From Hymenolepis diminuta (lineage: Eukaryota; Platyhelminthes; Cestoda; Cyclophyllidea; Hymenolepididae), in NCBI GenBank assembly GCA_900708905.1, contig CAADRB010000003.1, positions 4,906,331-4,970,330 on the forward strand: DNA of 64,000 nt, given 5' to 3'. Position 1 is the stretch's first letter; each line of letters begins with the position of its first letter. Below are positions 14,301-26,690 of this stretch, piece after piece. The notes below the pieces were generated by a model. It ran no database searches. It had not been told where the DNA came from and saw only the letters and a program-made list of their open reading frames with translations. Position numbers and translations under genes: made by a program.

Positions 14301-17300
14301 TAATTAATGAATTTTTTATATCAGAAGGCCACATGCCAGATACTACTATAACTAATGAAATGAAAAGACACACTGTGTAATTGTGCCCATAAAAGCAAAA
14401 CACAGCAATTTAGGTATTGGAAGACTACTGCAAGTAGACACATCTTTCCTTTGCAAAGTTAGAAAGTAGCTTCTGAATGAAAACAATGGAGGCGAATTGG
14501 CCGCCATGAGGAAGAGAAAACACCGTTGTCAACGCTCTGACTCATTCACTCGGAACACCTGAGTTTGTGAGAAGAGTGCACGACATGGCATGGCATGACG
14601 GAAAAAAAATTCTGGAAAATCAATGCTCGACATCTTGCCAAACATCTGCCACTGTCTGAAGGGACAACAATATATATAGGCAATGTTATTCATTATGACC
14701 TCGGATACAAATCTCATACGTTCTTAGGCAAGGTCGTCAGTTTATGTGGACAAACTCAACTCAAGAGGATCATTTAATGCGTGCAAAACCACTCTTAAAC
14801 TAATTGAAGTACCAGAAGAACGAGCGTGTCTGTGCTTTTCCTCCCACCAAGAAAATCTCCACAGGATCAAAAGGTCATTCGAAGAAATGATATGTGACTA
14901 TGTGCCGGCGGACCCCATCGAACGTGAATGTTCCAACTCTTATACGTGCACGAACTTTCCACCAACAGTGATGGTTTTCAATGTTGTGAAGGGCAGTGAG
15001 GGAGGGGCACATCGTAACTCCTCCATTTGTTCCACGGGGCTTTCGAGTCAAATTCAATAGAGATGCAAACTTCTATAAGGAAACTCTTCAAATCATTGTT
15101 GTTAAGCCACCGTGGATAGACAGTGTAGTCCATGGAACAAGACCCTATGTCTTCCAACAAGATTCGGTTCCATCCCATAAGCCCTCAAAACTCAGGATTG
15201 GATGGAGAGCGGTGAATTTCATCATCATGTCACACCAAACTTTTGGCCGCCTTCTAATTACTCACCAGATCTTAACCCTTTTCATTATTACTTGTGGGGA
15301 GGAGTGGAGTGGGGTGGGGTGGGGCGGGGCGTGGTTGAAAGAGAGTTAATAAGCATCCCCATAACACCAAACCCTCCTCTCTCATGGAAGCAGTAGTCCG
15401 ACCAATGGAAGACATCAATAAAGACCACTTGATCTGATCAAAGCTTGCAGTCAGTCGCTTTCGGACTCGAATTGAGTGGGTGATAGAAGCCGAAGGAGAA
15501 TACGCAGAATAAAATAGTTTCATTTTCCGTTTTTTTGTAAGTGTGTAATGTGCCCTCAGATGCTCTACGCCCCTGTATTAAGTTGCGAATTTACTTGATT
15601 ACTACGTGATAAGATCCATCACATGCAACTCGATCCTTGGTGCGATTCTATATTTCATCTCAACTCAATTGATGAATTGCTTTCCTATTCTTTATGAGTC
15701 AGTCAGCATCATGCACCGACAGTTTTATAACTGATTTGTTACCTACTGAAATTTAAACAATTTCAAACTATAAAATTGCAATGACTTTCTTCAAGCTTTA
15801 AAAAATACTGAAGCTTTAAATTTATGCTTGCATTTATTAACGAAGTTTTATCTTTCAAAGTCAGGTAGTTTTACCCGTATACCTAGGATGACTTTTCGCT
15901 ATTTGAATAGTTTAAAGTGATCATCAGAAAACTGTTGAAATTCTTCAATAAAACCATGAAAGTTAATATGACCTTTTAGAAGGTCAAGAATTCTGTTTAA
16001 AAATAGAACAAATCTTCACAAACAACTGAAAATGTAAAGATGACCAATTGAAAGACATAAACTCCATATTTTACCCCATGAATAAAGGAAAAACAAGTTT
16101 AAATCGATCAAATTTGATCAAATTAGCTTTTTTCTTATATAAAATTTCCCAGTGATAATAATATTTTACTTTAATTATCTTTTCATGATCAACAAAGCAA
16201 ACAAAAAACAACCTAAACAAAGGGTTACTTTGTTCAACAAAATGGTGGTGGAATATTAATGATCGGACTAGCCGATCTATCTAATCAATCCTCTTTTATA
16301 ATACGAGTTACCAAAAAGTCAAATTCGATTAGATACTGACATTGTTGCATAACAAGTAAATAACCACATGTATCGAAATAAGTGCACTGTATATGTAAAA
16401 CTTTAAAAATAAATAAATTCACAGATCAAAACAAACTCAAATGAAACACAATTTTTCCACTCGGAGTGTCTGAAGATGAGAAAGAAGCTCCTAACCAAGA
16501 AATTCGCACGTGGTTTGCAAGATATTTGAGGAAACTTTAGAATACCTTCACACAAAGGTCTGTACATTTTAAGCCACAATCTTTGTAATTCATCTTCTAA
16601 ATATTTCAGTGAAAGTTATACAAGTTCCCACTCAGATCGTATTTTCGATACAAGTTTTACTCATTCCATTTCGATTTAAGTTATATGAACAAGACACAAT
16701 TGGCAATTACTAAGGTGTCTGTTTTGAGATACCTTGCCATTTACCAATTATCTCTAGGTTATCTATAAATACTTATTTGCAATTTTACCCGACGTCTCAG
16801 TTTCTGCGCACAACGGTCCGACTCCTTTTCAGCTATTATCTTCAACTTCTACCAATCATCATCCTCAGCCATGTTCTTTAGATAGTGCCTCCTACTAGCG
16901 TCTATATATAGAACCTCAACTAAATTCTGTTTTTGTAGTCCTGTTTCTTCTTTTCTCTCTTTACTTCTACTTGTAAGGTAACGATCTTAGTAAATCATTT
17001 TTGTTTTCTTACTACTTGTAGTTCTATATCTGATGGTCTTAGACCTATCCTGTCCAGCAATAATTAAGTATTTCGTAAAAAAGAACTTGATGAACCGAAA
17101 TAAATCTGAAATTATCTCACCTCATTCTCATACTGGAATTGCTCTCTGATCGACGGACATATTTGGATGAGACATCCTCCTTCTTGCGTCGGGAATAGAG
17201 CTCCTTACTTCCAACAAAAAGTCCCTCAAGCAGTTTACCCACCTGCTGATTTTGAACGGCGAATTCAATGACCTTGATTAAGCAACGAAGGATGGATAAT

Positions 17301-18348
17301 ATAATGATTAAAATGAGAACGTCTTATTATATTTGCTGTCCTAACTCATATACTACGGAAATATTTATTGGCAAAACTTATCAAATTATGAACTTTTATT
17401 TACCGCACAAATGGTATTGACTCTATATTTTGTATATTGTTGTTTTTAATTCATTATATCTAATTTGTTAAAAGTTGTACATTTTGCTAAAACACCAAGT
17501 CGATCTACGTTAAAACATTTGTTTATCGGATCAAATTATAACTTGATCCATTTATTGAAAGTTCTTAATTTATGAAATTACTACCTGTTTGGGTTTATGC
17601 GCCAGTTCAATTTCGATTTTATTATCCGTTGCTACGAAGGAGGAAATATCGGACCAGACGTGTCTTCTTGTCGGTGGCTTCCTAAATAACCACATAAACA
17701 AGTTCATTAGCCCTAACAAAAAACCTCAAGTAATTGACTAATCTAATAGAAATTGCAATACCTTTTGCTGTCGTAGATGTTAAGTCCGACAGCGTCCAAT
17801 GATATCCATTTTCGAACCTGGCTACGAGTTTCGACTTCAAAAATAGAAGCTCCATATAACTCTACATCCTGGGCAATATCAAGATATTCAACTATTGCAT
17901 CCTGGAAAGTAGTATCACGAAGCTTTAGATGCCATTTTGAGATACGATCTTCCCATTCTGCAATGCTAAGATTGTGGTTGTCTAGTGTGCTGATAAAATA
18001 GAAAGAATACTTGAAAAACTCAATAACAAACCGCAAACAAATAAAGAGCAGAAAATAAACCTTTTAGGTAGTAAATCCTTAACAGGTGGTACAGGATTTC
18101 GAAGTGAAATCGCGGGTCCGAATTTCGCTTGGCATGCATATGCAGCTAGATAGACAGCAGTTTCAGGCGGACAGAAGATCTTTTCACTTATGATGGCTGT
18201 GTAAACCTGTATAAAATAAACTCCGTAAGCGAGAATAAAATTATAGAAATTAAAATGGCAAGAATTTTATACCTTATTAAACAAGCGTTTAATAAGATCT
18301 TCGTTACCCGTGGAGCTTCGGTTGCGAAATGACATAACTCTCAAAGAG
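2159..18348 (-). CDS. Ezrin/radixin/moesin (ERM)-like FERM-domain protein, multi-exon, 5' end not found
   Basis: ERM proteins link cortical actin to plasma-membrane proteins. Minus-strand exons in order: 18273-18348, 18061-18206, 17762-17989, 17585-17681, 17121-17272, 10314-10545, 8943-9023, 8386-8433, 8249-8290, 4390-4674, 4108-4299 and 2159-2397. FERM F2 is seen in [13 protein letters not shown], then [26 protein letters not shown] and [13 protein letters not shown]3 follows, with VWSDISSF and KELYSRRKK. The last exon ends with [14 protein letters not shown], matching the ERM actin-binding tail (family pattern TKQRIDEFE). Phases join through 10314 and again from 9023 to the end, but a phase 0-to-1 exon is missing between 10314 and 9023. 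The F1 lobe was not located upstream. The helical domain is far shorter than the usual ~200 residues; a Pro/Ser-rich linker occupies its place. The tail fits ERM better than merlin. Confidence 0.85.
4108..4674 (-). CDS. Pro/Ser-rich linker exons of the ERM-like gene
   Basis: Exons of 285 nt (4390-4674) and 192 nt (4108-4299), both phase 1 to phase 1. The first is Pro/Ser/Thr-rich ([34 protein letters not shown]). The second ends [20 protein letters not shown], again with a TW-plus-basic-Asp-Gly arrangement like the short exons at 8.2-8.4 kb. Probably disordered linker between the helical part and the actin-binding tail. The first exon's donor GTTTAG is weak. Confidence 0.6.
8249..9023 (-). 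CDS. Three short symmetric exons of the ERM-like linker
   Basis: Exons of 81 nt (8943-9023), 48 nt (8386-8433) and 42 nt (8249-8290) are all entered and left in phase 1, so each can be skipped or repeated without frame change. The first is Ser/Asp/Glu-rich ([12 protein letters not shown]). The second and third encode related peptides, [16 protein letters not shown] and [15 protein letters not shown], which suggests exon duplication. All have clear AG acceptors and GTAT donors. Confidence 0.6.
10034..10156 (-). CDS. Possible additional exon of the ERM-like gene
   Basis: An open frame of 41 codons starts after an acceptor (TTGAACAG) in phase 0, matching the exit phase of the 10314-10545 exon, and runs to a GTATTC donor-like site. 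It reads [18 protein letters not shown] onward. The polypyrimidine tract is poor, it leaves in phase 0, and the next confident exon needs phase 1, so at least one more exon would be required. Tentative. Confidence 0.25.
10314..10545 (-). CDS. Coiled-coil exon of the ERM-like gene
   Basis: Acceptor CTTATTTTAG at 10546 and donor CAG|GTGCGT at 10313. Entry in phase 2 continues exactly from the FERM exon ending at 17121. The 77 codons ([17 protein letters not shown] onward) are rich in E, Q, L and R with heptad-like leucines, as in the ERM helical domain, but this is under half its usual length. The intron before it (10546-17120) contains a mariner copy on the opposite strand. Confidence 0.7.
11239..11261. 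repeat. (AT)n microsatellite
   Basis: Uninterrupted AT dinucleotide run of about 11 units in an ERM-gene intron. Confidence 0.95.
13928..13995. repeat. Member of a diverged interspersed repeat
   Basis: The segment (AAGATGTATGAAAAATGAAA, then AAGGACCAGGAAGCAAAGAG) aligns by eye with 32837-32905, and its second half with 40962-41005. Similarity is roughly 70-80 percent over 50-70 bp. No coding content; SINE-like or old transposon fragment. Confidence 0.4.
14537..15575 (+). mobile_element. Degenerate mariner-type transposase copy A
   Basis: Tc1/mariner transposases cut and paste DNA using a DD-D/E triad. Blocks recognisable across frames in order: [56 protein letters not shown] (second catalytic Asp) and [24 protein letters not shown] (third Asp in SPD), then VVERE. 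Reading frame is broken in several places, the N-terminal DNA-binding part is absent and no first catalytic Asp is seen, so it is not autonomous. A G-rich expansion at about 15295-15331 interrupts the YYLWG...VVERE junction. It lies in an ERM-gene intron, opposite to that gene. No clear terminal inverted repeat pair was found; the right end resembles that of copy B. Confidence 0.85.
17121..18348 (-). CDS. FERM-domain exons (F2 and F3 lobes) of the ERM-like gene
   Basis: Five exons with small introns carry the FERM domain from the end of lobe F1/start of F2 ([11 protein letters not shown], then [15 protein letters not shown]) through F3 (KELYSRRKK). Phases run 0, 2, 2, 0, 2 without a break. 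The 17585-17681 exon ([11 protein letters not shown]) matches the moesin GFPWSEIRNISF segment. The first exon begins in phase 2, so at least one upstream exon with the rest of F1 must exist. I scanned to about 29 kb without finding it, which suggests a large intron or a diverged lobe. Confidence 0.85.
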
Positions 18349-19600
18349 CTAAGTAAGAATAGACAGAATAACTTATTAAATTTTTAAAAAATCGAAATAC
18401 ATTTATCTCACAAGAAGTTAGTTATACTCTACAAAATATAAAAAATTTTAATTCCGAAGCAAATTATATTATAATAAATTCTTGTAATTTTTGATTGATT
18501 ATACATATATTTTACACTTATCCAAATTTGACATCAACCTACACAAATACTTCGAAAATATCCAAAAGTGACAGATAATATTTGTGGTCTATAAAAACAA
18601 GTGAAGGTAATTTGGCAATATGGTATATATTTTGAAAAAGAATATAGGATATTCTAAAAGTATAATTATCTTAAATTAACTTATGCAAAATTCTTTGTGT
18701 TTAATAATATGTAGATTTCGCATTTGGCAAAAGTGTACAATACTCAACAACTAGTCATTATGATCATCCCAGTCATATAAATCATCCATTTCACTTGCAT
18801 TCTGTTTTTATATTGGATTTATTGAACCACTGTGTTATGCAAAAGAATGCATAATCTCCACTATCATGTGACAGGTGTAAGAGTTTATCATGATCGTCTA
18901 CACAATTATTTCTTCATAAATCGGTATTTTCCATAGGCATATTTATTGTTGTGTCATAATGCAATATTTAATATAAAAGAATGTAAAAACTGCCAAAAAT
19001 AATCACATATTTTTATTTTTTTATAAATTAACACGGCCCATATTAAAGCCCATATGAGGTCATGAAGCAAAAATGAATACTTATGTAGCATTTGCTTTGA
19101 CTTTTATATGTTTTTATTTTATCAGTTCCTTTTTATCATTTAAATGAACTAAAATCCATAAATTTGAAAACCAATGTGAAATTTCTATAAATTTAAGCGA
19201 GTCCTATAAATTTCACAAAATCATCCTGTTCCTCATTTCAATTATTTCCTATGATATTTAAACATTGGTTCTAATGAGTACATAAAGCCGTATGAAACAT
19301 TTATCTCGAGACAGAAAATTTATGGGACTGTAGGGTAAAGCCTGTCAGGGCGTCATGTTATTCTTGAGGAAATATACATATTTAAATATGTTCCTCTCAA
19401 TACCTATAAAAATTTTAATTCGCACTGTTATGGAAATAATTATGATTGAAATACCTAACCAAATGTAGAAAAAGCATCTTTAACGCAATTGCGGTCTTTT
19501 CGACTCGAAGCATTCAAGCCACAGAGTTGAACGGAACTAAACTATTGATTTACTGGCATTCGACTATGATTAGTGGTGAAATAAATAGCCTGTAGTAGTC
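18349..19600. other. AT-rich non-coding stretch upstream of the FERM exons
   Basis: No convincing exon, RNA gene or mobile element seen. It may be intron of the ERM-like gene, whose first exons remain unlocated. Confidence 0.4.
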
Positions 19601-19604
19601 CTTT

Positions 19605-19684
19605 ACAGGGTCACCAATTTGTTGTGGTGGAGTCACCAGTTTGTAGAGGGCCACCAGATTGTTGAGAATCACCAGTATGTAGCG
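19605..19684. repeat. Short imperfect tandem repeat, unit about 20 bp
   Basis: Four imperfect units built around GTCACCAATTTGT, GTCACCAGTTTGT, CCACCAGATTGTT and TCACCAGTATGTAG follow each other. It sits at the start of a higher-GC block that may be retroelement-derived. Confidence 0.6.
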
Positions 19685-19689
19685 GCGGA

Positions 19690-20740
19690 TGGCTAACAGT
19701 AAATGAAAGAAAAAGAACACCAAGGATTGCGTTGACCAGGTTGTATTGAACAAAATTCAGTACATAGTCTAGGGAAAAATAGAGAACTGCAGGAGAAGGA
19801 CTGAGCTATGGAAGAGGCGTTGGACAACCTAGGGTCCCTTGGTGTCGTGTGTGTGTCTGATGGAGGCTATTTATAATCGACACTTTGGGTGAGGACACGC
19901 ATAAGGATATAATCGTATGCGTGCTTAATTGGTCGGAATGATTGTAGGGAAAAGGAAGGGCCAGTGCAGAAAAGACTAGCTAATAGCAGGGCCGACCATG
20001 CGGTGCCTGCTACTACCGTCCGAGGTATGTTTACCTTTTCCGATCGATGAGAAATAGGCCAGCTGAGGACACATGATGTTTGTCTATAGAGTGCTTGGGA
20101 TCAGAGGAAAGGTTAAAAGTTTACAGACATTACTATGAAGGCAAGATAATCAAATTTGGTGATGATTAGAGATGATGTAAGATAAATATTATGGAGAAGA
20201 AAAATTCATCCTTCAAGCCCAACATCTGATATTCACTTATTACGGTAATTTTTCCTTCCCTTTGTTCTTCTGGTGGAATATATTTTATCTTTTAAAAAAC
20301 TTTAACCATCGTTAATACGTAAAATTCCTGGAAAAGGCAGTAGATCCGAAGTGATTTAAATAAGAAAGGATTTATGATAATATATGAGAGCATAACTGCT
20401 ATAGCCAGCAGATGTCTATCATCACCTAGCGATTAGAAATGATTGACTGATGATAAGATCTTCCCTAGTGTCCACGGACGGTTCCGCTATGTTTGTGTGT
20501 TTGCACATAGATACCTAAACGAGTGTCCATCATCACGTCGAGACACTGACAACGAGACATGACTGATGTCCAACGAAGAAGTGTTTTGTATATAAACCCA
20601 ATTTACTTATAAATAAATTGGGGGTGGCTTGTCTGCCATCTCCGAACTGATCTGAAGACATGAGTGACTTGACCTATTCCATCTATTCGATCGATGTGGC
20701 CCCGATAGATCCTCTACGTTGTAACAAAACGTAACAATAT
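19690..20740. repeat. Possible solo LTR or retroelement-derived block
   Basis: The block has higher GC than its neighbours. It contains a TATATAAA box near 20589, an AATAAA about 25 bp later, and ends near TGTAACAAAACGTAACA. These are LTR-like features, but I could not define both ends or target-site duplications and no protein remnant was recognised. Could equally be an old promoter-like repeat. Confidence 0.25.
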
Positions 20741-23700
20741 TTTCTTGTCAAAATGTAATTACATATTTTAGTGACAATTTTATCTGTATCATCACAGGTA
20801 TGTTTTTAAATTATTATTTCAGTTAAACGTTAATCAAAGCCCCAGCACCAACACTATCTATATCAGATAAAAGTTCATTTGTTACCTATTTTCTGTTGCG
20901 AGGCAGCTTCCTTAGTAATTGTTGCCCAATATTTCTATCCACACTTAGGCAAAGAGCCAATTATTTTTTATTTTCTTCAAGGGAGAAAATTTCAGTTGCA
21001 TAATTTAATGGAATGCATTAAAAAAACATGAAAATGAAACGAAATACATTTTACTCCATACAAATTTTAACTTTGGATTCTTTTTAAAAAAATTATCATT
21101 ATTAGTAGTAGTATTGAGCGACGCACAACTGTGCTCATCGGCAAGAGTCGGCTCGTGGATGTATTTAAAATTGCTTAAGTTATGTGATAGAATTTACATG
21201 TCGATGTGATAAGTCCAATTAATAGGTAGTCGGTTGATAGATCTCCTAAGCCATTGCGATCAAGCCGACTATGTCGAAATAAGAAACACTGTTTGTATTA
21301 TAAGCCGTTTGAGATTTTGCGCGCTCGGTGCACATCATGAAAAAAATCCGTTCGACTAAAAAAGCGGAAGTTAAAAGATGAACAGAGGGAATTTCACAAA
21401 AAATAATTATTTTTGAGGAAAATATTATTTTCTACTTTGTGACACTTGTAATAAGCAATTATACCGGCCCATTCACCTATTTCATTTGCGGTCTAAGACG
21501 GATTGGTTCACTACATTTTGTCATTAGCTTTTCTCCACTTTTATTATTCATTAATATTGCTCTCACACTATGCTCTGAATAAATTATCTACGGCTACATT
21601 TAACGGAAAGATGTAAATAGGGGAGATATGAAAATTGTGGGTGATTCTTAAAGAATTCATTTTTTATAGTAAGGAATATTTAAGCGTAAATTTAAAAAAA
21701 CTTGAGTGATGGGAATGGCTTTTATTAATCCCTGAAAGTTATACATACTTGTGTCAATAGAGAAGGTTAGGATACTGTGAGTGTAACTTTCTGCGCGAAG
21801 AAATTTCCATTTATAATGCTGTGAGCTTGGAATGGCTGACTGTTACTAGAGTGTCGGAGTCTATTTTGATAACCAGAACTGCCACCACTAGGCAAGATCT
21901 TATCGTCATCCATACATTGGTACTTATATCGAACTCCAAGGAAGTCTCAAGCAGTCATTAGACATAATACTTCCATTTTCAAATTCATGAAGTCTAAACA
22001 TCGAGCGGAATTGCAAACTGTTTTTATTAAACAATTTCAGCCGTCTTTATCGACTCTTGATCCTATTCCTAAGCCTCGGTTTCCACTACAGAGCTGCTCG
22101 GCTCTCCTCTCTTCTACTCCTGCATCCAGTTCTTCCAGCCAACTCGTCCCTATCAGCAGCTTCTTCAACCAGTTTCTACATATCTTTTTTCTCTCCTTGT
22201 AATTTCTTATAAAATTGCTATTTTTACAAAATCATTTGCCTTCTCATTTTCTTTAACTCTTTCACTCTTCTTACTCTATTACAACTTGCAACCCCTAGTC
22301 TTATTGCCCAACAAACTAACTACAGGAATTGAGACGTCTTCTGCAAATAATCAATTTACTTGTTTTCTACCGTAACAGTGCGCACTTTCAAACATGTGAA
22401 TTTAATCAAATTATCAAATGTTACTAAACATGTTCCTGTCAGTTTATTGGCTCAATGTTAAGCTCATAAAAAGGTCAAATCGGTGGATGAAAAATAAAAT
22501 AATAAAATAAATCTGTTGTCTTATATTTTATCGGAGAGAAGAGGGCTTCTTGGTTTAACTCCTAAGGAATTGAATGAAAACCTTTCAATGCCGCATTAAG
22601 TTAAATAAGAAATTCTATGACTTTCAAACATCAATACCTTAAATATCAACTTTATAGTTTACTGGATTAAACAAAGTCGGGAAGCTGGTCATTTCCGCGA
22701 TTTGAATTTTCCTTTGCTTTTCATATATTTTCTTACTTTCATACATTTTTTCAGTCTTTTTGCCCACATTACATAACTTGTTAATAGTTTGGTATGAATA
22801 ATCTACCCACTATAAAGTTGTCTTAGTAGCAATTTGATAGCAAACAAATGATGTAATAAATTGTTGGAATGATAACTAAATTACTAATTAGGAATATAAT
22901 TAAATTCTGCTTCCTACAACCAATCATATTCCGAAAAACACTGTGAAATGCTTTAAAATATGGTGAATTTAATGTTAATTAATAGCAATTAAAATAACAA
23001 TATAAAGCTTTGTTGAGGGAATTTTCTCAATTAAACATACCTTTCATAAACGTTTCATTCATTCGATTTTCATTGTCCAGTGGTTATACATGAGCATGTC
23101 GCTTGTATTGCACATGTGCAAAATACAAAATTTTTCAGGCAAACACACACAAACAATTGTGCTAGCAAAATATCGTTGGATCAGATGAATAATTTTTATC
23201 AAAGAAATATTAAGTTATCAATTTAGTTTTAGTTATTCATAAACTTTGCATGTTTGTTAAAATGTGTTAAAGTGTATGGCTATTGCCTTGCCTAACTTTC
23301 CAGTAAGACCTACTATTACATCACTTGCGTGACATTGTTGGCTCCTTTGTTTTGCGGTTATTTTGGAGACAAATTAAGTTATAGCAAATTTCAGATAGAT
23401 ATGTTGTAATATCTATGGGGTTTCGAGGGTGAAATTTGTTCTTATAACTTCTGCCCTTGGACGACGATTCCCTGAATAGGGGGGTATTCCTGTGTAACCG
23501 GTGCATTTAGACAGCATCAATAAAATCCCGCTAGCAAGTGAGACAAATTATGAAGAGGGAAATGTAAAAGTCAAAAATGTCAAGAGGGAACAAATAATTA
23601 ATAATTAATATAATGACACTAGCACGAAGACTGCGAATTCACGCTGCTCTCCAACGAATTTGTCCTTGAAATATCCTCAAGTCCTTAATGACTTCTGATT

Positions 23701-25600
23701 CATTTTCAAAATGCAAAATAATGATAACTTATTGTGAAAAATGTAAAATGTTCGATAAATAATCTGCAATAATTTTTTAACTTTTTAAATTTATAGGTTA
23801 TTTTTAAGTGAATTTTCGAGACCCAATTTAGAAAACAAATTTCGACATTTATGTTTGTAAGCAACTTTTTGGGAGATGAGCTTAACAATAATTATTCTTA
23901 ATTTTCACGTTTTATGATAAATAATAGCTTGAGAAATAAATAACCTAAAGTTAATTTGGGTTTATTAATGCCTTATTATGGATATTCATATAGGATAAGC
24001 GAAAGCGATTGACGGCCTATTCCAAAAGCATTGAATACTTTTGTTGTATTTCATGATATCTTTCCCTGCAAGGTGATTTAAAATATTTACTTTATAAGGA
24101 TTTTCGGATCTCAAAAACGCACTAAATAAACTATACATCATGAATGCTCTCGGATATTGTCATGCAAAATCCGTGGCCACGGTTTCTGGAATGGAATTTC
24201 GAGAGGTTTAAAAAACCTTTTAGGCGAAATTTTTATACTTCAAATAGAACCACACGCACCATGTGTTTACGATTTTTATGGAAGGACTTGCCAACAATAA
24301 TATTATTCGATTTTGATACAAGTGATTATTTATTCAAATCTGGTTATATTTCTTTCCTTTAAGGTGATAACTACGACAGGACGAAGCAATATTTAAAATT
24401 TAATAAAAAATGAAACTATAAGATTAAAAATTAATGAATTTTGGCATAATTATTTTATTGATCCAAGTAACGCAAACTAAAAACCCTAACCTTAATCAGT
24501 ATTCGATTTGAAAAAGAGTGTCTTAAGTGAATGTTCATTAAATTACTATCATGCCATTAATAGTATTCGCGGCTTTTCTGTACAACGCAAACTGTGAAGT
24601 AGAAAAACTAGTACATAGCTCTTTCACTTGCCCAAAACACTTACAATTGACGGACATGATAGGGGATCGCCAAATACCCCATCAGGTGGGTCTTTAAATC
24701 CCCACCAAAGGCAAGAAAAGGAATGTTCTTGGAAATCTTGAATATCTGCGCTCTTTTTCAAAGTTTAAAGTACTTCAAAAGTCGTAGTCGCGTTCAAGTA
24801 TGAAGTTAACATTTAAACTTGAACCGGACATGCCATTGCTGTTGGGGTCATCCAATAGATTGAGAAGATATTTTCAATGCATGGAGTTTAATTTAGTCTA
24901 AAATAATGTAAGTGGAAACGTGCAGGTGGGAAAAAGGAATAGAAAAAATAAAATTTAAATCTGTTGTAGAACCGAATTTTTTCTCTACATTGAACAGAAT
25001 TCAAACGATTCTATTAATAAAATTCTGTACTCTATTGTCGGATTTTTTATTAGTACTCTTTCCTATCCATATCTAGGAATGAAGTCTTGTCACTGCCACA
25101 TTACTGGCTTACTAGGCAGCCTCCAAAAATGTGAGTTGTTAGGATCAAGACGTTCACTGGAAATAGAGGTAGTTGGTGAAATAAGCGGTTTATACCAATG
25201 TTTAGGGAAACCTAATGGTTATCATTATTAAAAGATAATGAAAGCAACATCAAGGTAGCAAACAGTCTTACTTCATTTGACTTTTTGAATCAGGTTGTAC
25301 AGTAATAATCAAATGTGCTGCTCAAGCTTCAAAAATCGAATGTCATTATTCTTCCCCTAGAGTGCAGCAAATGCATGCCTAAGATGTTCAGTGTTTATTA
25401 ATCTAGAAGGGTCCGACTTGCCATTTCAATTCACTCATCTCCTAATATTTGAGAAAAAAAAATTATATAACATAATATCTAGCAGCTTACAGATTCAATA
25501 TAGCAAAGCTATGATATTCACTTTTATTCTATGATAGATTTATGTTTCTATGCTGTGCGCCTCTGAAGTCGCTATAGCGTCCAAGTCAGTTATATTATAT
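20741..25600. other. Non-coding AT-rich stretch
   Basis: Only short chance open frames. No family resemblance, RNA gene or clear repeat array noticed. A pyrimidine-rich tract lies at about 22080-22200. Confidence 0.4.
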
Positions 25601-26690
25601 AGGGTGCGTACCGCATCTGAGGACACATTATGCACTTACAGAAAAGCAGTAAATGAAACTGTTAATGGTTAAAACTTACAATTTCCTGCAACAAAACGAA
25701 TAAACATAATATTAACCTGGATTTCATTCTATATATCCTCCTTCGCCTTCTATCATTAACCCACTTCCAGTCCGAAAGCGACTGACTGCAAGCTTTGATC
25801 AGATCAAGTGGTCTTTATTGATGTCTTCCATTGGTCGGACTACTGCTTCCATGAGAGAGGAGGGTTTGGTGTTATGGGGATGCTTATTAACTCTCTTTCA
25901 ACCACGCCCCGCCCCACCCCACCCCACTCCACTCCTCCCCACAAGTAATAATGAAAAGGGTTAAGATCTGGTGAGTAATTAGAAGGCGGCCAAAAGTTTG
26001 GTGTGACATGATGATGAAATTCACCGCTCTCCATCCAATCCTGAGTTTTGAGGGCTTATGGGATGGAACCGAATCTTGTTGGAAGACATAGGGTCTTGTT
26101 CCATGGACTACACTGTCTATCCACGGTGGCTTAACAACAATGATTTGAAGAGTTTCCTTATAGAAGTTTGCATCTCTATTGAATTTGACTCGAAAGCCCC
26201 GTGGAACAAATGGAGGAGTTACGATGTGCCCCTCCCTCACTGCCCTTCACAACATTGAAAACCATCACTGTTGGTGGAAAGTTCGTGCACGTATAAGAGT
26301 TGGAACATTCACGTTCGATGGGGTCCGCCGGCACATAGTCACATATCATTTCTTCGAATGACCTTTTGATCCTGTGGAGATTTTCTTGGTGGGAGGAAAA
26401 GCACAGACACGCTCGTTCTTCTGGTACTTCAATTAGTTTAAGAGTGGTTTTGCACGCATTAAATGATCCTCTTGAGTTGAGTTTGTCCACATAAACTGAC
26501 GACCTTGCCTAAGAACGTATGAGATTTGTATCCGAGGTCATAATGAATAACATTGCCTATATATATTGTTGTCCCTTCAGACAGTGGCAGATGTTTGGCA
26601 AGATGTCGCGCATTGACTTTCCAAAATTTTCGTCCATCACGCACTCTTCTGACACACTCAGGCGCTCTAAGTGAATCGGCAGAGCAGCAT
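25601..26690 (-). mobile_element. Degenerate mariner-type transposase copy B (inverted relative to copy A)
   Basis: Same blocks as the copy at 14.5-15.6 kb, on the minus strand. Bases from about 25790 to 26625 appear identical to the core of copy A, including its frame breaks and the G-rich expansion. Both ends differ: the 5' side near 26630-26690 and the 3' side below 25785 show many substitutions and, at the 3' side, extra bases. Ends near AGGGTGCGTACCGCATCTGA, which aligns imperfectly with the outer end of copy A. Inactive. Confidence 0.85.

Noticed and set aside
14746..15060. 104-aa open frame in mariner copy A as an independent gene (mirror at 26176-26490)
   Set aside because: It is a run of frame-shifted transposase pieces; the recognisable motifs continue in other frames.
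19836..20740. CRISPR-like or short regular repeats
   Set aside because: The repeats are contiguous, imperfect and lack spacers; the genome is eukaryotic.
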